Below are positions 38,685-51,565 of a stretch of DNA of 64,000 bases, one piece after another. The notes under the pieces were generated by a model. It was given only the letters and a program-made list of their open reading frames with translations. It did not search any database and was not told the DNA's origin. Origin of the DNA: Peromyscus leucopus. Its lineage: Eukaryota > Chordata > Mammalia > Rodentia > Cricetidae. The stretch covers positions 33,562,504-33,626,503 of the forward strand of contig NC_051075.1 of the NCBI RefSeq assembly GCF_004664715.2. Direction: 5' to 3'. Both the position numbers and the translations under genes were made by a program. Position 1 is the stretch's first letter. Each line of letters begins with the position of its first letter.

Positions 38685-40539
38685 CTGGCTTTTCGGTGTT
38701 TTCAGGCTATGGCACCTGTGGTGCTTTTAATACCACCACAGGGCATATCTGAATATAAAGTATGGGTTGTATCTTAGCATCTTTTCCTGTCAAATGTTGG
38801 AAGTTACAGATGAAAACTGCCCTGGATGAAATAGTCTAAGTGAAATAACCTGAAGAAGCCAATGTTTGAGAAAATGCCTACATTGTACAAGTATAATAAA
38901 TGTACAAAATACACATTTATATACATTAATACAAGCTAGCTGCAATCTGTAAATGTATCTAGTTTTATAAGATAGGAAGTGACAAGTACTGATGTAATTA
39001 CTATCTTTGAAGAACCAAAAGGTTCCAGTTAAACATGGTATACCACTGAGTTTCTCTGTGAATATTAACTTCTTCAGAACAAGGTAAGCACTGTGCGCTA
39101 GTTTACTTAAATATACCAGCTACAATAGGAACGTATACATCATATGTATATGCTCCTGTGTGTTGTGTATGAGGTGGGGGTGATTTGTAAATGAAATAAG
39201 GCATGTTCTATTAAAACAAAAGGCATTAGTCGTTTACAATTAGAAGTTGGAAAAACAGCAGCATAATAAGGCTAATTATCTGGAGAAAGCCAAAGGTGTA
39301 CGAAGAGTTGTTAGGGGATGAGAGCCGAGTGTTGAGAAGAGAAGAGCAAGATAGCTACATCTTGCTACAAAATATGAGAAAATTGCCTTTTTAGATATTT
39401 TTTCATATTTTAATAAGCATAAAAATTAACTGAAAAGACAGCATGAATTTCGGCACATGCTTATGTGTTGACCCTCGTAAACTCTCTATTATGATGCTCT
39501 TTCTCGAATATTACAAATATGAATATATTATACATTGCAATATAATTCTGGCGATCTTATCCTTGCAAGATAAAGGATAGTTGATTGACTGAAAATATTC
39601 TCTTCTTAAAAAAACTTTTATCCTTGATAAACCAAATAAAGTTAGCTATAAAGCAGCCTGCTTGAATAGCACTGCTTGAAACCAATCATTTTTTTAAAAG
39701 AAAGAAGAATTTAAATATTTATGAAGTCGAGTTCTATTTACTGTTTTGAAACAGAAATTATTAAAATTTCATGAACTTTGTAGGGTTATTTTCCCTTTCT
39801 ATAACTGGTAGAAAACAAATGAGTTTTATGTTATTAAATCAAAATGCATGGTAAGCTAATTAAGAAAAATTAAGTTATATCCAACATATAAAAAGAAAAC
39901 AATATTGTAGCATCTTCTTGTGTTTAATTATGATGTAAACTAGAATGAAGCTGAATATGTATGTGTGGAGCTTCTGAAAGTGGGTGCCATGCATTCATTC
40001 AGACTTTGTTAGGGAAGAAGCATTGATTTTATTCTTACATCTATATTTCACAAAGAGTATCAGAGGGAAAAAGCTTGCCTCACAGGCAAGGTTGAAAGCT
40101 CCGTTTCATTTTATTTCTTATCTTAATGGCAGGGAGCTGCTCCAAACTGAAAAATATATGCTTTGGGAAGATTGAACTTGCTAGCTTTTGCAGAGTTCTT
40201 CATCTTTTTCTAAAGGACAGTTATCAACTAAGCAAAAGAGAAGGAAATTAAGTATTCTCCTTGGCACACATCCATGACTATGTGGCTAGAAAATTCCAAG
40301 CATGAGAACTGAGATTTTAAATTTAAGAGCGAGGTTTTAGAGTGCTTCTGAGGATATAGTTTCGGAGTGGCAGGTGCTCTCTATACTCCTCTACTGTCCC
40401 CCACCTCCCTATCCAGACTTTTCTGGAATTCCCAGTCTTTGAGTGTAATCAGGCATTTTACTTGTCCTAAATAATGCAAAGTGCCTTGATACTGGGATGT
40501 GGCTTGAGAGTTTGGTCATTAATTTAAAATGTTGGAATA
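38685..40539. other. Unrecognised AT-rich sequence
   Basis: About 1.85 kb without a named repeat or gene. The part near 40376-40430 is pyrimidine-rich. Confidence 0.4.
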
Positions 40540-40960
40540 AGACTTGAACAAACTCTGCCAGACCCTGACCAAGGAACCTTCCATTCCCCTAAGGCTTGCA
40601 GAACCCCACCCCCCATGTCAGAAACTCCAGCCTCTCCCAGATCACTGCCTTTGATTAACTCAGTCTGCCACTATCTTCTGCATCCTGACAACACCAGGCA
40701 GGTAGCTTTTAAAGATAAAACAACTTTCTGTGGATGAACAACTCCAGGAAGAGGAGACTGGAAGTAGCCACTGAAGGTGCATTTAACTTCCCATTCTCCA
40801 ATCCCTCCTTATATCTCCTCCCTGCTTCACAAGGTGTTCCTTTCCCCAGGAGAGAATAACTGCTCTTTGCTATTTGAAATGAACAGTCTCTTCTGCCGGG
40901 TTCAGACTGGCCCCTTCTCAGCCTTCTGTCTTTAAGCTGTCTCAGAAATCTAACTACGTA
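40540..40960 (+). mobile_element. Possible unclassified LTR
   Basis: The block is much richer in GC than its flanks. It contains a pyrimidine-rich segment, CTCCTTATATCTCCTCCC (TATA-like), then CAAGGTGTTCCTTTCC and AACAGTCTCTTCTGCCGGG, which has the feel of a retroviral U3/R. There is no confirmed terminus or duplication, so this is a tentative call. Confidence 0.3.
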
Positions 40961-42634
40961 TGCATCATATAGACATATGTGTGTATAGAGATGTATATTA
41001 GCATATATGACTGCACATATGAACTATTAAAAAAGAAAACTATTATTCTTACTATCAATTTAATGTATTGTGAGATCCTGGGGAATCAATTTATTCACTC
41101 TTCCAATGTGAACCTGAATGATGTGTCTCACATTTTCAAAATCTACTGCATAAATTGACTTCAATTTTTTCCAGGCCATTGTCCACCCCCCTGCTATTTT
41201 GCAGCCATCAGTAGCTTTTCTTGGCCACAGACTTAGATCTCTGCAGCTATTGAATGAATTCTCATCAAAGCAGGCCATTTATGTTGATTTTTGGTCTGTC
41301 TTTAGCCAGTTGAGTTAGAATTAATATTACAGCCCTGATTTCAGAACTAGATCAGTTTAGGGCTTACGGAATATTTTTAAGTACCTGGATTCTTTCATGG
41401 TCTTATCTGCCTCTTTCTTGGATTATGATATCCCAGACTTGAACACCATGCTGATATACTGTGTTTGGGGTGTTGTACACTTAGCTGATTCTCTTGAAAA
41501 CCATTCTTTCTGGCTCATCCCCAGTATGCCATGATTCCCCAGTATGTTTTTATCCTTGGGTACTAAGGAGTTGTCAATGGTGCTTGTAGATTATCCCATC
41601 AGTTTGTTGGGAAAAAAAATTATCCTCAAAAGTGTCTGATGGGGGAGGAAATGTTTTTATCATTTCACCTGTGATCAGCTGCACACCTACTTACTCTCCT
41701 CCACAGTCCCTATTTATCAGCACTGTGTTTGTTATACCTTTATTCAGCTTCTATCACAGTAAGATTCAAACACTCCATCTTCACAAAGGCAGCAATTCAC
41801 TCAGTTTCACATGTGAGGCACTTCATAGAGAAAACATTGTCTATAGAATTTATCCCCACCCCGACAAAAAATGTGTTTCTGGTAATTCTAGTTCAAATTT
41901 GAGCACCAAAAATGAGATACTTTAAAATGATGATAATTATTTATGATAACTATCAATAGACAATGATATGGAATTGATATAAACTGTTATCATCTCTATA
42001 AAAAATGTCATGACCTTTAGAATGCAAAACAATTTTCGTATGAGGTTAACTAAGAAGAAAAATCTTAATTTTGTAGTTCTTCAAGATTAAGAGATCCAAG
42101 CCTATAAACTCAGCAGACTGGGAGTGCAGTAGCAGTAAAGAATTTCTATCTGGGTAGAGTAGAGTAGCAGAGAAATTGGGGGGATGGAAATTGCACAAAC
42201 AATCAAAAGTGTGGTTAAAAAAAAAAACATTTAAGAAAGTCAATCATTCCTAAAGGCAGATTGATGGACTAGAAAACTGCTACATTGATTTAGTTAGATG
42301 AATATCTTCACCTAAGAGACCTAGCACATTTCAGGAATTATCTGTCAATCCTGAACTTGAATTCACAGCAACTGTGGCTTCCTATCCTGGACAGCTGCAC
42401 GATCAAGCCAATTGACATTCTAGCATATAAAGTTTATTAAAAACTTGAGAGTTATTTCAATTACTAGTATTTAAAGTTTCCATGAGTTATATGGAAGATT
42501 ATATTCATCTCATAATTTAGAGTATTCATCTCTTACAATTCTTTTTTTTCCTTTGTTGCTTAGTCAAAAAGCACTGAGGAAATATGCTTACAAGTAACAG
42601 TTGAGCACAATTACCTAAACTTGTTCTCATTTAC

Positions 42635-42635
<1 letters not shown>
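40961..42635. other. Unrecognised sequence
   Basis: No named repeat or gene. The minus-strand open frame at 41060-41278 and the plus-strand one at 41632-41925 show no domain. Confidence 0.4.

Positions 42636-42690
<55 letters not shown>
42636..42690. repeat. (AC)n microsatellite
   Basis: Pure AC dinucleotide run of about 55 bp. Confidence 0.97.
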
Positions 42691-42691
<1 letters not shown>

Positions 42692-42879
42692 AGAGCATGG
42701 ATAGAGCGGGGAGACATTCCACAGCAAAGATATTGTTATAGCTTCACCATATAGGTCATCTAGAGCTGGTTGAAATGACACTTTACTATCTATAAATCCC
42801 ACAACTTGTATAACAACCCTCTTAAAAACTGCATATATTCCAGAAACAATTATTTGCACTGTAACTTTTCATTAATTTT

Positions 42880-43107
42880 TATTTTCAATTTTACTTTATT
42901 TCATGTGTTCAAGTGTCTTGCCTTCATGTACGCATGTGCACCACATACCGAGATGGTACCTACAGAGATGGTGCCTGTGGGGAGCCAAAGAAGACATTAG
43001 ATCCTCCAAAACTAGAGCTAGTTGGAAAGCACCACATGGGAGCTGGAAATCTAACTCAGGCCCTCTGTCAAAGCAACAAGTTCTCTTAACTGCTAAGCCA
43101 TCTCCAG
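42880..43107 (-). mobile_element. B3-type SINE, antisense
   Basis: The T-rich start, TTGCCTTCATGTACGCATGT, GGGGAGCCAAAGAAGACATT and GTTCTCTTAACTGCTAAGCC follow an antisense B3 with its tRNA-like head at 43080-43107. Confidence 0.8.
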
Positions 43108-43195
43108 GAAATTCTATGTTCACTTAGATGTCATGACTCACAATTCAGTTTAGTGTATTAAAAGACTGCATAAGAGACTCAAGTAAATTCATTCA

Positions 43196-44001
43196 GGGGG
43201 CTGGGGAGATTTCTCAGGTTGTAAAATGCTTGTCATATATGGAGTAGAATATTATTTTAAGGTGTGTTACTTTTGTTTATGTTTCATTTGTTTAACTCTG
43301 TGAAGCTGTGTTACTGTGCCTGTGTAAAAAAAACACCTGATGGTCTAATAAAGAACTGGCCAATAGCAAAACAGGAGAAAGGATGGGCGGGGCTGACAGG
43401 CAGAGAGGACATATAGAAGGAGAAATCTGGGAAGAGGGATTGGAGATCTAGCAGCTAGAGAAGGAGGAGGACTCCATGGGCCAGCCACCCAGCTACACAG
43501 CAAGCCATGGAGTAAGAGTAAGATTTACAGAAGTAAGAGAATGGGAAAATCCCAGAGCTTAAAGGTAGACTAGTTAAGGAAAGCTGGCTAGGAACTAAGC
43601 CAAGCTAAGGTCGGGCATTCATAATTAAGAATAAGCCTCAGTGTGTGATTTATTTGGTAACTGGGTGGAGCCTTCCCCCCAAAAAAGATAAAACACCTCC
43701 AACAACAATATAACCATGATAATTTAATTTCAAATCCTTGGCATCTATATAAAGGCTGAGTATCATAGCAAGTGCCTTTCATCCTAACACTGGGGAGCTG
43801 AGCGTAAACAATCTCTGGGGCTCATGGGCTAGACAATGCAGCCAAATTTATGAGCTCCAGGATTCAGTGGCAGACTGTCTAAAATAATACAGTGGAGAAC
43901 AATTTGAGAACAACCAAACACAGCCTTTAGCTTTCACAGATATGTGCAGGTAGGTGTATCTGCGTTTACATGGACACACACATGAGCATTTAAACACACA
44001 G
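43196..44001 (+). mobile_element. B4 SINE split by a solo LTR
   Basis: The head GGGGGCTGGGGAGATTTCTC at 43196-43239 resumes at 43708-44001. The resumed part has TTTCAAATCCTTGGCATC, AAGGCTGAGTATCATAGCAA, the B1-like CCTAACACTGGGGAGCTG and an AC-rich tail. Joining the two parts across the LTR gives continuous B4 sequence. Confidence 0.85.
43240..43707 (+). mobile_element. Solo ERV LTR inserted in a B4 SINE
   Basis: The 468-bp LTR starts TGGAGTAGAATATT and ends CCAACAACA. ATATA occurs at 43235-43239 and 43708-43712. The LTR contains TAATAAAGAACTGGCCAATA (AATAAA plus a CCAAT box) and a 3' block ATTAAGAATAAGCCTCAGTG. A fragment of the same family lies at 56436-56528 on the minus strand. Confidence 0.9.
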
Positions 44002-45159
44002 ATAAATTTGTTTAACTCAATTTACCTTAGTATTTTCTCCACATATATGAAAAATGTTTCTTATCACTGAAATTCATCATCTTATTAAGATGTTTTGTGC
44101 AGAGAACATGAAAACCCATGCAGTAGAATTCATTGTTTTTGTTTTAGAGTGAGGGCAACTGAATTAAAATAATAATATGTCCTTTCCAACACAGTTTATA
44201 AGTTATAATACTGAGGTTTTAGTAGATTGAACTGACTTGTCACTCTGTTTTCTGTCACCTAAATTTGTCTTCCAAGATTGAGCCAAAAATAGGCAAAGAT
44301 TGGATTATCCTACATATACAATCCCAAGTATGAATATAGTTTTGAATGAACCCAATTGCATGATTTAATTACTAATTAAGGTTTAACTGAATCTTGTATA
44401 ACTGTTCAAACCTCTGGACAACAGGGTTAAAGAAGAATGCCAGGTATGTGTATGGGAAAAGAGACTGTGTATATTATCACACGTATTCCTGACCTAAGAA
44501 CTCATCATCAATTAGACAAAAAAAAGTTAAAATAGTGATCAGTTCTCACCATATTAAAGCTTATTATTATCTGGGCATGTATGGCTTTTCACTGGCACTT
44601 AACAGTGGCTTATTTTAAAAACAAGACAGTTGAAACTTAATTCTACTGCCATTGTTTAGGTCTGTGCTTACCTAAACTCTTGTCATCCTCAACATCAGCT
44701 TAAAGAAACACTGTAAGTCCATGTTTCTTCTTGGAGTACAAGTTGTATTTATAAAGATCTGGCAAACCATTAAGTACTTTACAAACAGTATTAGAAATGT
44801 GGATTCTTTGTTGTTCTTAAAATATATTCTAAGTGATAAATAAATGAAACAGCATTGTCTTTGGCTATGGATTCATATAAATTTTAGATTGTGTGTATGT
44901 GCATGTGTGTGTGTATGTATATGTGTGTGTGTGTGTACACACGTGCATGCATGCACTCACACATGCTGTGAGAAACATCATGTCATTTAATATGGATTGT
45001 ATTAAATCTGTACATTTCAGTAGGTGTTATGGAAACTTTAATATGATTCTGTATCATAGTTAAATGCTTGAATACAGGATCCTTGCTCCTTTGCAATGCT
45101 TTCTTCTGCCCCACCCCACTGGTGTTTTATAGTGTTCATTGTAAACTTTTGGTTAAATT
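44002..45159. other. Unrecognised sequence with degenerate (TG)n
   Basis: An interrupted TG/TATG tract with flanking CA lies at about 44889-44962. Otherwise nothing is assignable. Confidence 0.5.
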
Positions 45160-45545
45160 TATGAAATATTCATGCAGCTATTGTAGATGAGTCATGTAAG
45201 ACATACATATACCGTATAATGTGTATGGAGAGTTAAATAGCTTATTATTTGGTTTGGTGAAAACTTCAAAAACTCTTCCTCCTGGGTTTTTGAGATACAC
45301 AAATTAATGCCATCAATAGTCACAATAGTGTGGCCCTGTACACTCAATATTTTGCTTCTGCCTAGTGATAATTAATATCCACTGATTAGCCTTTCCTCTT
45401 ACTCCCCATCTACCTCCTCAACCTTTAGTAATCACTTTACTCTTAGTTGTGCGTTCAAAGTTTTTATAAACCATATAAAAAAACTATGTGACAATCATCT
45501 TTTGGTGCCTGACCAAAATATTTACATAGAAATTATTTCCTTCTA
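45160..45545 (-). mobile_element. Old LINE-1 fragment, antisense (3' region)
   Basis: Blocks such as GTCACAATAGTGTGGCCCTG, CCTCAACCTTTAGTAATCAC and CATCTTTTGGTGCCTGACC follow the antisense L1 3' region in old mammalian L1 copies. The fragment is strongly diverged. Confidence 0.55.
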
Positions 45546-46456
45546 GAGATTTCATTCTAGTAACTATTTCTTTCCTTTGATTAAAAAAAAGTGATTGGGT
45601 CCCCTTATTACCCCAAACTCGTTCAGTCTCTTCCCTCGACTGCAACAGAATGCCAGCTACAGCTTCTCTTCCCACCTGCTCAAATCCCCTGTGGATCCCA
45701 CAGATCATCCCCTCCTTACCTCCCTACACTCATTACTGTATCCCAGCTCCCAACATAAGCAGAAATCTCCTTTCTTCTAAGGCACCAAACAGGCTGAAGT
45801 CAGACCCACACCTCTCCTATTGCTCCTGAAGTCCAATCCCCCAAGACTCTCCCCAGCTCTGTAGCTGGAATCCTGCTGTGGCCTCCTTTTCCTCTCTGAA
45901 CCAATCGCCAATGGACCACAAAGATATTCTTCTCCAACTTTCCTTGCTCGAACTTATCCCAGTATCCCAGCATCCAACAGCAGGAATTCCCGGTGAACTT
46001 ACCAGCTGAACAGGCCAGGAAAACAGGCAATGCTGAGCCATCACTCTCTGAAAATCCCAAGAGGAAATAATAACCAAGTGAGAAAACACCCTCTCAACAA
46101 AGGCAAATCCAGAAATCAGGACCTAGACCTACAACCATGCCAAAACCAAATTAAAAGACATCAGCACAAAAGCACAATCAAAACCCAGCAAAGAAAGAGA
46201 ATTACCAGCCAATTTACCTTATAAATATAGATGTAAAAATACTAAAGTACTTGGAAATCAGATCTAATAAATATCCAAAAGATAATCTACAACTATCAAG
46301 AGATGCAGGGGTGGGCCAATAATGTAATCCATCATATAAACAAACTGAAATTCAAAAAATGATCATCTCATTAGATGCAGAAAAGGCCTTTGATAAAATC
46401 TAATAACCCCTCATGATAAAAAAAAAAGTCTTGGAGAGGTTAGGGATGCAAGGGAC

Positions 46457-46741
46457 ATGCCTAAATATAAAAAAGCAATTTATAACAAGCTTATAGCCAC
46501 CATCAAACATAATGGAGAGAAACTCAAAGCAATCCCAATAATATTAGGAATAAGACAAGGCTCTCCACTCTCTCCATATTTATTCAATATAGTACTTGAG
46601 GTTTTAGGTAGAGCAATAAGACAATTGACAGAGATTAAGAGCATAGAAATTGGAAAGGATGAAGTCAAAGTATTGTTATTTGCAGATGATGTAATAGCAT
46701 ATATAAGTGACCCTAAAAATTCCACCAGGGAACCCTATACC
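46457..46741 (+). pseudogene. LINE-1 ORF2 reverse-transcriptase remnant
   Basis: The 95-codon frame carries RT motifs: [18 protein letters not shown] (RT palm region) and FADD with following residues at 46679-46690, the metal-binding catalytic site. The frame stops after 46741 and lacks the upstream endonuclease domain, so the product would not be functional. Confidence 0.9.
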
Positions 46742-48860
46742 TAAGAAACAATTTCAGTAAACTAACTGGATACAACATTAACTCAAAAAAAAAAAATCAG
46801 TAGCCTTCTTATATACAACTAACAAATGGACTGAGAAAGAAATCAGTGAAACAACATGCCTCACATTAACCTCAAAGAATGTGATATATGCTGGGTTAAC
46901 TCTAAGCAAGCAGCTGAAAAGACTAATATGATAAAAACTTCAAGTCTTTCAAGGAAGAAATTGAAAAAGGTATCACAAAATGGAAAGATCTCCTATGCTC
47001 ATGGTCAGTGGGATTAACATGGTAAAAATGTCCATCATACCAAAAGCAATCTACAAATTCAATGATTCCCATCAAAATCCCAACACAATTCTTTACAGAA
47101 CTTGAAAGTACAAGTCTCAATTTAATACATAAGAAAAACTATAGGATAGCTGGAAAAAAAATCCTGAATAACAAAGGAACTGCTGGAGGTCACACCATAC
47201 TCGATTTCAAGTTGAACTACAGAGCTATAGTAATAAAAACTGCATGTAATTGTCATGAAAACAGACACATTGATCAATCAAATTGAATCAAAGATGCAGA
47301 CATAAATCCACACACTCACAGACACTTGATTTTTTTTTATAAAGAAGCCCAAAATACTCACTGGAAAAAAAAGACAGCATCTTCAACAAATGTTGGTGGT
47401 CAAATTGGATGCCTGCATGCAGAAGAATGAAGATAGATCCATATTTATCAACCTGCACAAGACTTAGGTCCAAGTAGATCAAAGACCTTAACATAAATAC
47501 AAATACAAATACACTGAATCTGATAGAAGAGAAAATTGGGAAAAGCCTTGAACACATTGGCATAGGAGAAGACTTTTGAACAGACTACCAATAGCTCAGG
47601 CATTAACATCAAAAGTTAATAAAAAGGGACCTTATGAAACTGAAAAGCTTCTGTAAGACAAATACACCATCAGTCAGACAAAGTGTCAGCCTATAGAATG
47701 GGCAAAGATTTTTACAAACTCCATATCTGATAGAGGTGTAATATGTAAAATATATAAAGAACTCAAGAAGCTCAACTCAAAAACTCAAAAAGCAAATAAT
47801 GCGATTTTAAAAATGGGGTACAGATCTAAACAGAGAATTCTTAATAGAGGTATCTCAAATGGCTGAGAAACACTTAAAGAAACAACATCTTTAGCTATCA
47901 GGGAAATGCAAATCAAAACTACTTTGAGATTCCATCTTACATCTGTCAGAATGGTTCAGACAAATAACACAAGTGACAGCTCATGTTGGAGAGGATATGG
48001 AGCAAGAGGAACACTCCTCCATTGCTGGTGGAAATGCAAACTTGAATAGTAACTATAGAAATCTATATGGTGGTTCTTCAGAAAATTGAGAATTAATCTA
48101 TACTATTCCAAAGGATGATTCTTCCTACCACAAGAACACTTGCTTAATCATATTCATTGTGTAATTTTATTTGTAATATACAGAAACTGGAAACAAGCTA
48201 GATGTCCCTCAACAGAAGAATGGATACAAAAAAATGTGGTACATTTATACAATGGAGTATTGCTCAGCTGTTAAAAACATGGCATGATGAAATTTGCAGG
48301 GAGATGGATGGAACTAGAAAAAAAGACATCCTGTGTGAAGTAACCCAGACCCAGAAAGACAAATGTGGTTTATATTCATTTATAAGTAGATAAATATCCA
48401 TTAAGTAAATGATAAACAAGCTGCAATCCATAGACTCAGAAAGGTTAGTTAAAAGGGAAAGGTTTTTGCATAGATCTCCCTGTGAGGAGGAAACAACAGA
48501 TTTTAAGTGCAGACTTGGGATGGGTGGGGACAAAAGCATGAGGATCAGATGAGGGGTAGATGGAGTAGAAGAAAAGAATGTGGGGAAAGATGGATGTAAT
48601 TGAGAAGCATTGTGGGGGGCTTAGTGTGGAAACCTAATTCTGTGGCAACTTCTTGGTGTCTATGAAGGTAATCATAATGAAGACTCCTAGTAATGAGGGA
48701 TATGGAGTCTCAGGCTGCCATTTCCTCTAGCCAGGCAAGGCTTCCATTGGTGGGACTAGGGTGAATTCAATTGAGTTGTTGGCCAAGGGGTCTCATGGAA
48801 ATCCCTAAACAACTCAGGCTGTTGCTGAGACAAATGGTTTCTGTAGTCAGAAGGTTTCTC

Positions 48861-49234
48861 TGGTCTGAAGTTCTCCAGTCACACCTAGCCCTGAGGTCCT
48901 GCAACCACCCATAAAATAATCATTCAGAGGCTTAATATTATTAACAAACTATATGGTCTATGGCAGGCCTCTTGCTAGCTAGCTCTTATATCTTAAATTA
49001 ACCAATTTCTATTAATATATGTTTTGCCACATGTTCTGTGGTTTACGGGTCTATTGGAATGTTTTTCCTTGGGTGGCAGGCTGGCATCTCTCCAGACTCT
49101 GCCTTTCTCTTTTCTGTCTATCCTTGGATTTCCAGCCTGCCTCTAAGCTGCCTTGCCACAGGCCAAAGCAACTTATTTATTAACCAATGGGAACAACATA
49201 TATTCACAGCATACAAAAAAGATATCCCTCATCA
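48861..49234 (-). mobile_element. Solo ERV LTR, antisense, in the L1 3' UTR
   Basis: On the plus strand it runs from TGGTCTGAAGTTC to CCTCATCA, a TG...CA pair. GGTTTCTC occurs immediately outside at 48853-48860 and 49235-49242. In LTR sense it has CCCATTGGTTAATAAATAAG near its 5' end, and TTAATTTAAGATATAAGAGC later, a block shared with the 22300 family. Confidence 0.85.
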
Positions 49235-49429
49235 GGTTTCTCTTTGAAAACTGACAGTGGGGCCACATTGCTTATGACAACTCCTATACAACTCATTGAA
49301 CATGGAGAATTAAAGCTGGTGTGTAAATGGAACCCTCAACACTACATTCTGGTCTCTTTGGTGTGTGAAGGTACTCTACAGGCTACTAAAAGAGAAACAT
49401 GGATGTTAAGTGAATCCACAAGAGTCTGT

Positions 49430-49715
49430 TAAAAGGTATCAAGGATTTATTAAGATACAAAATGGGAAGAAATACACTCATGGATACAGAACAAAGTAAA
49501 CAGCCATTGTCATCATTCTGCCTGGGGGGGTGGGAGTGTGATGGGGTTAGGGCTTGAGGTATGAATGGAATCAGCCCTCTGGTCTCTGACCACCTGGGGA
49601 GAGAGACAGAGTGTGTGTCCCTTCCTCAGTTTTAAGCAGTTACCTACCCAGAAAAAAACATGCCTCTATTGGGCCAAATACCCCAAGGCCATTGGTGGGC
49701 AAATTCCCACAGCAC
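49430..49715 (-). mobile_element. Possible LTR-like insertion, antisense
   Basis: This block interrupts the expected L1 3' UTR flow. It begins AAAAGGTATCAAGGATTTAT and is richer in GC with a G-run near 49524. Its layout resembles 61385-61680 (TTTATTA near the left end, GC-rich body). The termini are not resolved. Confidence 0.25.
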
Positions 49716-50620
49716 ATGGACACAGATCCAGCCACAAAACCTTTGACCTATAATTCTGTCTGCAATACATGCTAGGGCAATGAAGGCACTGAACCCTGCG
49801 GGAGTACCCAATCAGTGTTTGTTTTGACTTAAGGCCCACTTTAAAGAAGGGACCTGTACCTGGCACTGCTTGGGTGACTGAGAACCAGAGAATAGAATAG
49901 CCTAGAGACCTAGGATAGAACCAAATAAGACAGACCAAAAAAAAAAAAAATCAATGAAATGATCCCTAGTGATATTCTGTTATACTCATCGGTTGGTGCC
50001 TTATCCAGTCATCATCAGAGAGATTTTTCTCTGCAGCAGATGGGAACATATGCAGAGACTGACAGTCAGACATTATTTGGAGAAAGAATTTAAATTGGAG
50101 GTCTTCATCAATTCCCTTCCATTGGAACTCAAGGAAACCCATGGAAGAGGAGGCAGAACAACTGTGAGAGTCAGAGGGGATGAAGGACACCAGGATACCA
50201 AGAGCATCTGAACCAACACAGCAGGTGCATGTGAGCTCACAGAGACTGACGCAGCAAGCACAGGGCCTACCAGGGTCTACGCAAGGTCTTCTCTGTATAT
50301 ATTATAGATATTAGCTTAGTATTTTTTTAGGGACTCCTGACTATGAGAATGAGTAGGTCTTTGACTCTTTGCCTTCTCTTGGGACTCTTTTCCTCCTGTT
50401 GGACTGCTTCAAATTTGACATGAAAGATTTTGCTTCATCTCATTATATTTTATTATGTTTTTGACTGTTATCTCTTAGAAGTCTGTTCTTTTCTAATGGA
50501 AGACAAAAAGGAAGTGGATCCAGAAGGGAAGGGGAGGTAAGGAGGAACTGGGAGGAGTTGAGGGAGGAGAGAAACTATAGTCATGGTATATTGTGTGAGA
50601 AAACTACCTATTTTCACTAA

Positions 50621-51014
50621 AAGAAAAATGTGTTTGATTTGTGATTATTATAAACAAGTTTCCTCTGATATTTTACTTGGTTTACCCTGAAAGAGTGGCT
50701 TGATGTAAACATTTTAATTAATACTGTCATTTAATCTCTAAACATGAGCAATCATATATTATGATTGTGGTGGATTTTTGGTACAAATACAGGACTGTGT
50801 ATTCACAGAGATGAAACAGTCTAAACTAAGAAGTTACCATGTATGGGATTCTTTCAACTATACATTTTGAAGAACTATTTATATATTCACATCTATATTT
50901 ATGTAAAAAGGCAGACATTGAAATATAAATTAGATGTAGATATGGTAAGGTTGAAAGTACAAGGATAAATTTATGAATTCTCTTATCTAAATAAACTATC
51001 ATAATCCATCTTTT

Positions 51015-51016
<2 letters not shown>
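50621..51016. other. Unrecognised AT-rich sequence
   Basis: Nothing was recognised between the L1 end and the AC tract. Confidence 0.4.
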
Positions 51017-51055
<39 letters not shown>

Positions 51056-51101
51056 CATACACACATATACATACACATACATATGTACATATATGTATAT
51101 A
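51017..51101. repeat. (AC)n/(AT)n microsatellite
   Basis: CA run followed by mixed TA and ACATAC repeats up to the LTR edge. Confidence 0.95.
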
Positions 51102-51565
51102 TGTGGTGATATTTTAATTGTGCTGAAATGTGATTTTATTTGTATGTTAATAAATAAAGTTTGCCTGGAGACCAGAGGTCATAGTGAGCCAGGAACAGAC
51201 ATCAGGCAGTGGTAGCCCACACCCTTAATCCCTGATCACATGGCAGGCAGAGTCTCTGTGTCATCAAGGACACAGCCAAGTGTGGTGACATGAGCCTTTA
51301 ATCCCAGTACCAACCATAGAGACCTGGAGGTCTGTATAGACAGGCAGTGATGAGAAAGTCATGTGGCTGGACTTAGAGTCAATGAGAAGGCAGAACAGGA
51401 AAGCAATAAAAACACAAGTCACACAGGAAGAAGCTCTCTCTGGGGACGCAACAACAGCAAGGTGGTAAGATAAGGTAGTCGTGGCTCCCTGATCTCTTTG
51501 GCTATTATCTCTGTATTTGGCTCTGTGTTTCTTTTTTAATAAGACTGTTTAGAAATTCATCTACA
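51102..51565 (+). mobile_element. ERV LTR, sense, with B1-like modules
   Basis: It starts TGTGGTGATATTTTAATTG and ends AATTCATCTACA, about 464 bp, and follows the antisense LTR at 18302-18806. It has AATAAATAAAG near the 5' end, GTCAATGAGAAGGCAG (CCAAT-box region, 51379) and GCAATAAAAACAC (TATA-like, about 51403). Two B1-like modules lie in between: CACCCTTAATCCC and GCCTTTAATCCCAG. Both flanks are microsatellite, so no target-site duplication can be judged. Confidence 0.9.

Larger units (their letters stand above)
45590..50620 (+). mobile_element. Long, internally deleted LINE-1 (Lx-like)
   Basis: 45590-46190 matches the rodent L1 5' UTR and the start of ORF1 (CCCAGCTCTGTAGCTGGAAT, AGCCATCACTCTCTGAAAAT, ACACCCTCTCAACAAAGGCA). 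Directly after about 46190 the text is ORF2 RT domain, so most of ORF1 and the endonuclease part of ORF2 are missing. ORF2 runs to about 48400. A long 3' UTR follows to about 50620, interrupted by the LTR at 48861-49234 and possibly by an element at 49430-49715. The 3' UTR is the sense counterpart of 15365-16080. Frameshifts and stops make it inactive. Confidence 0.8.
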
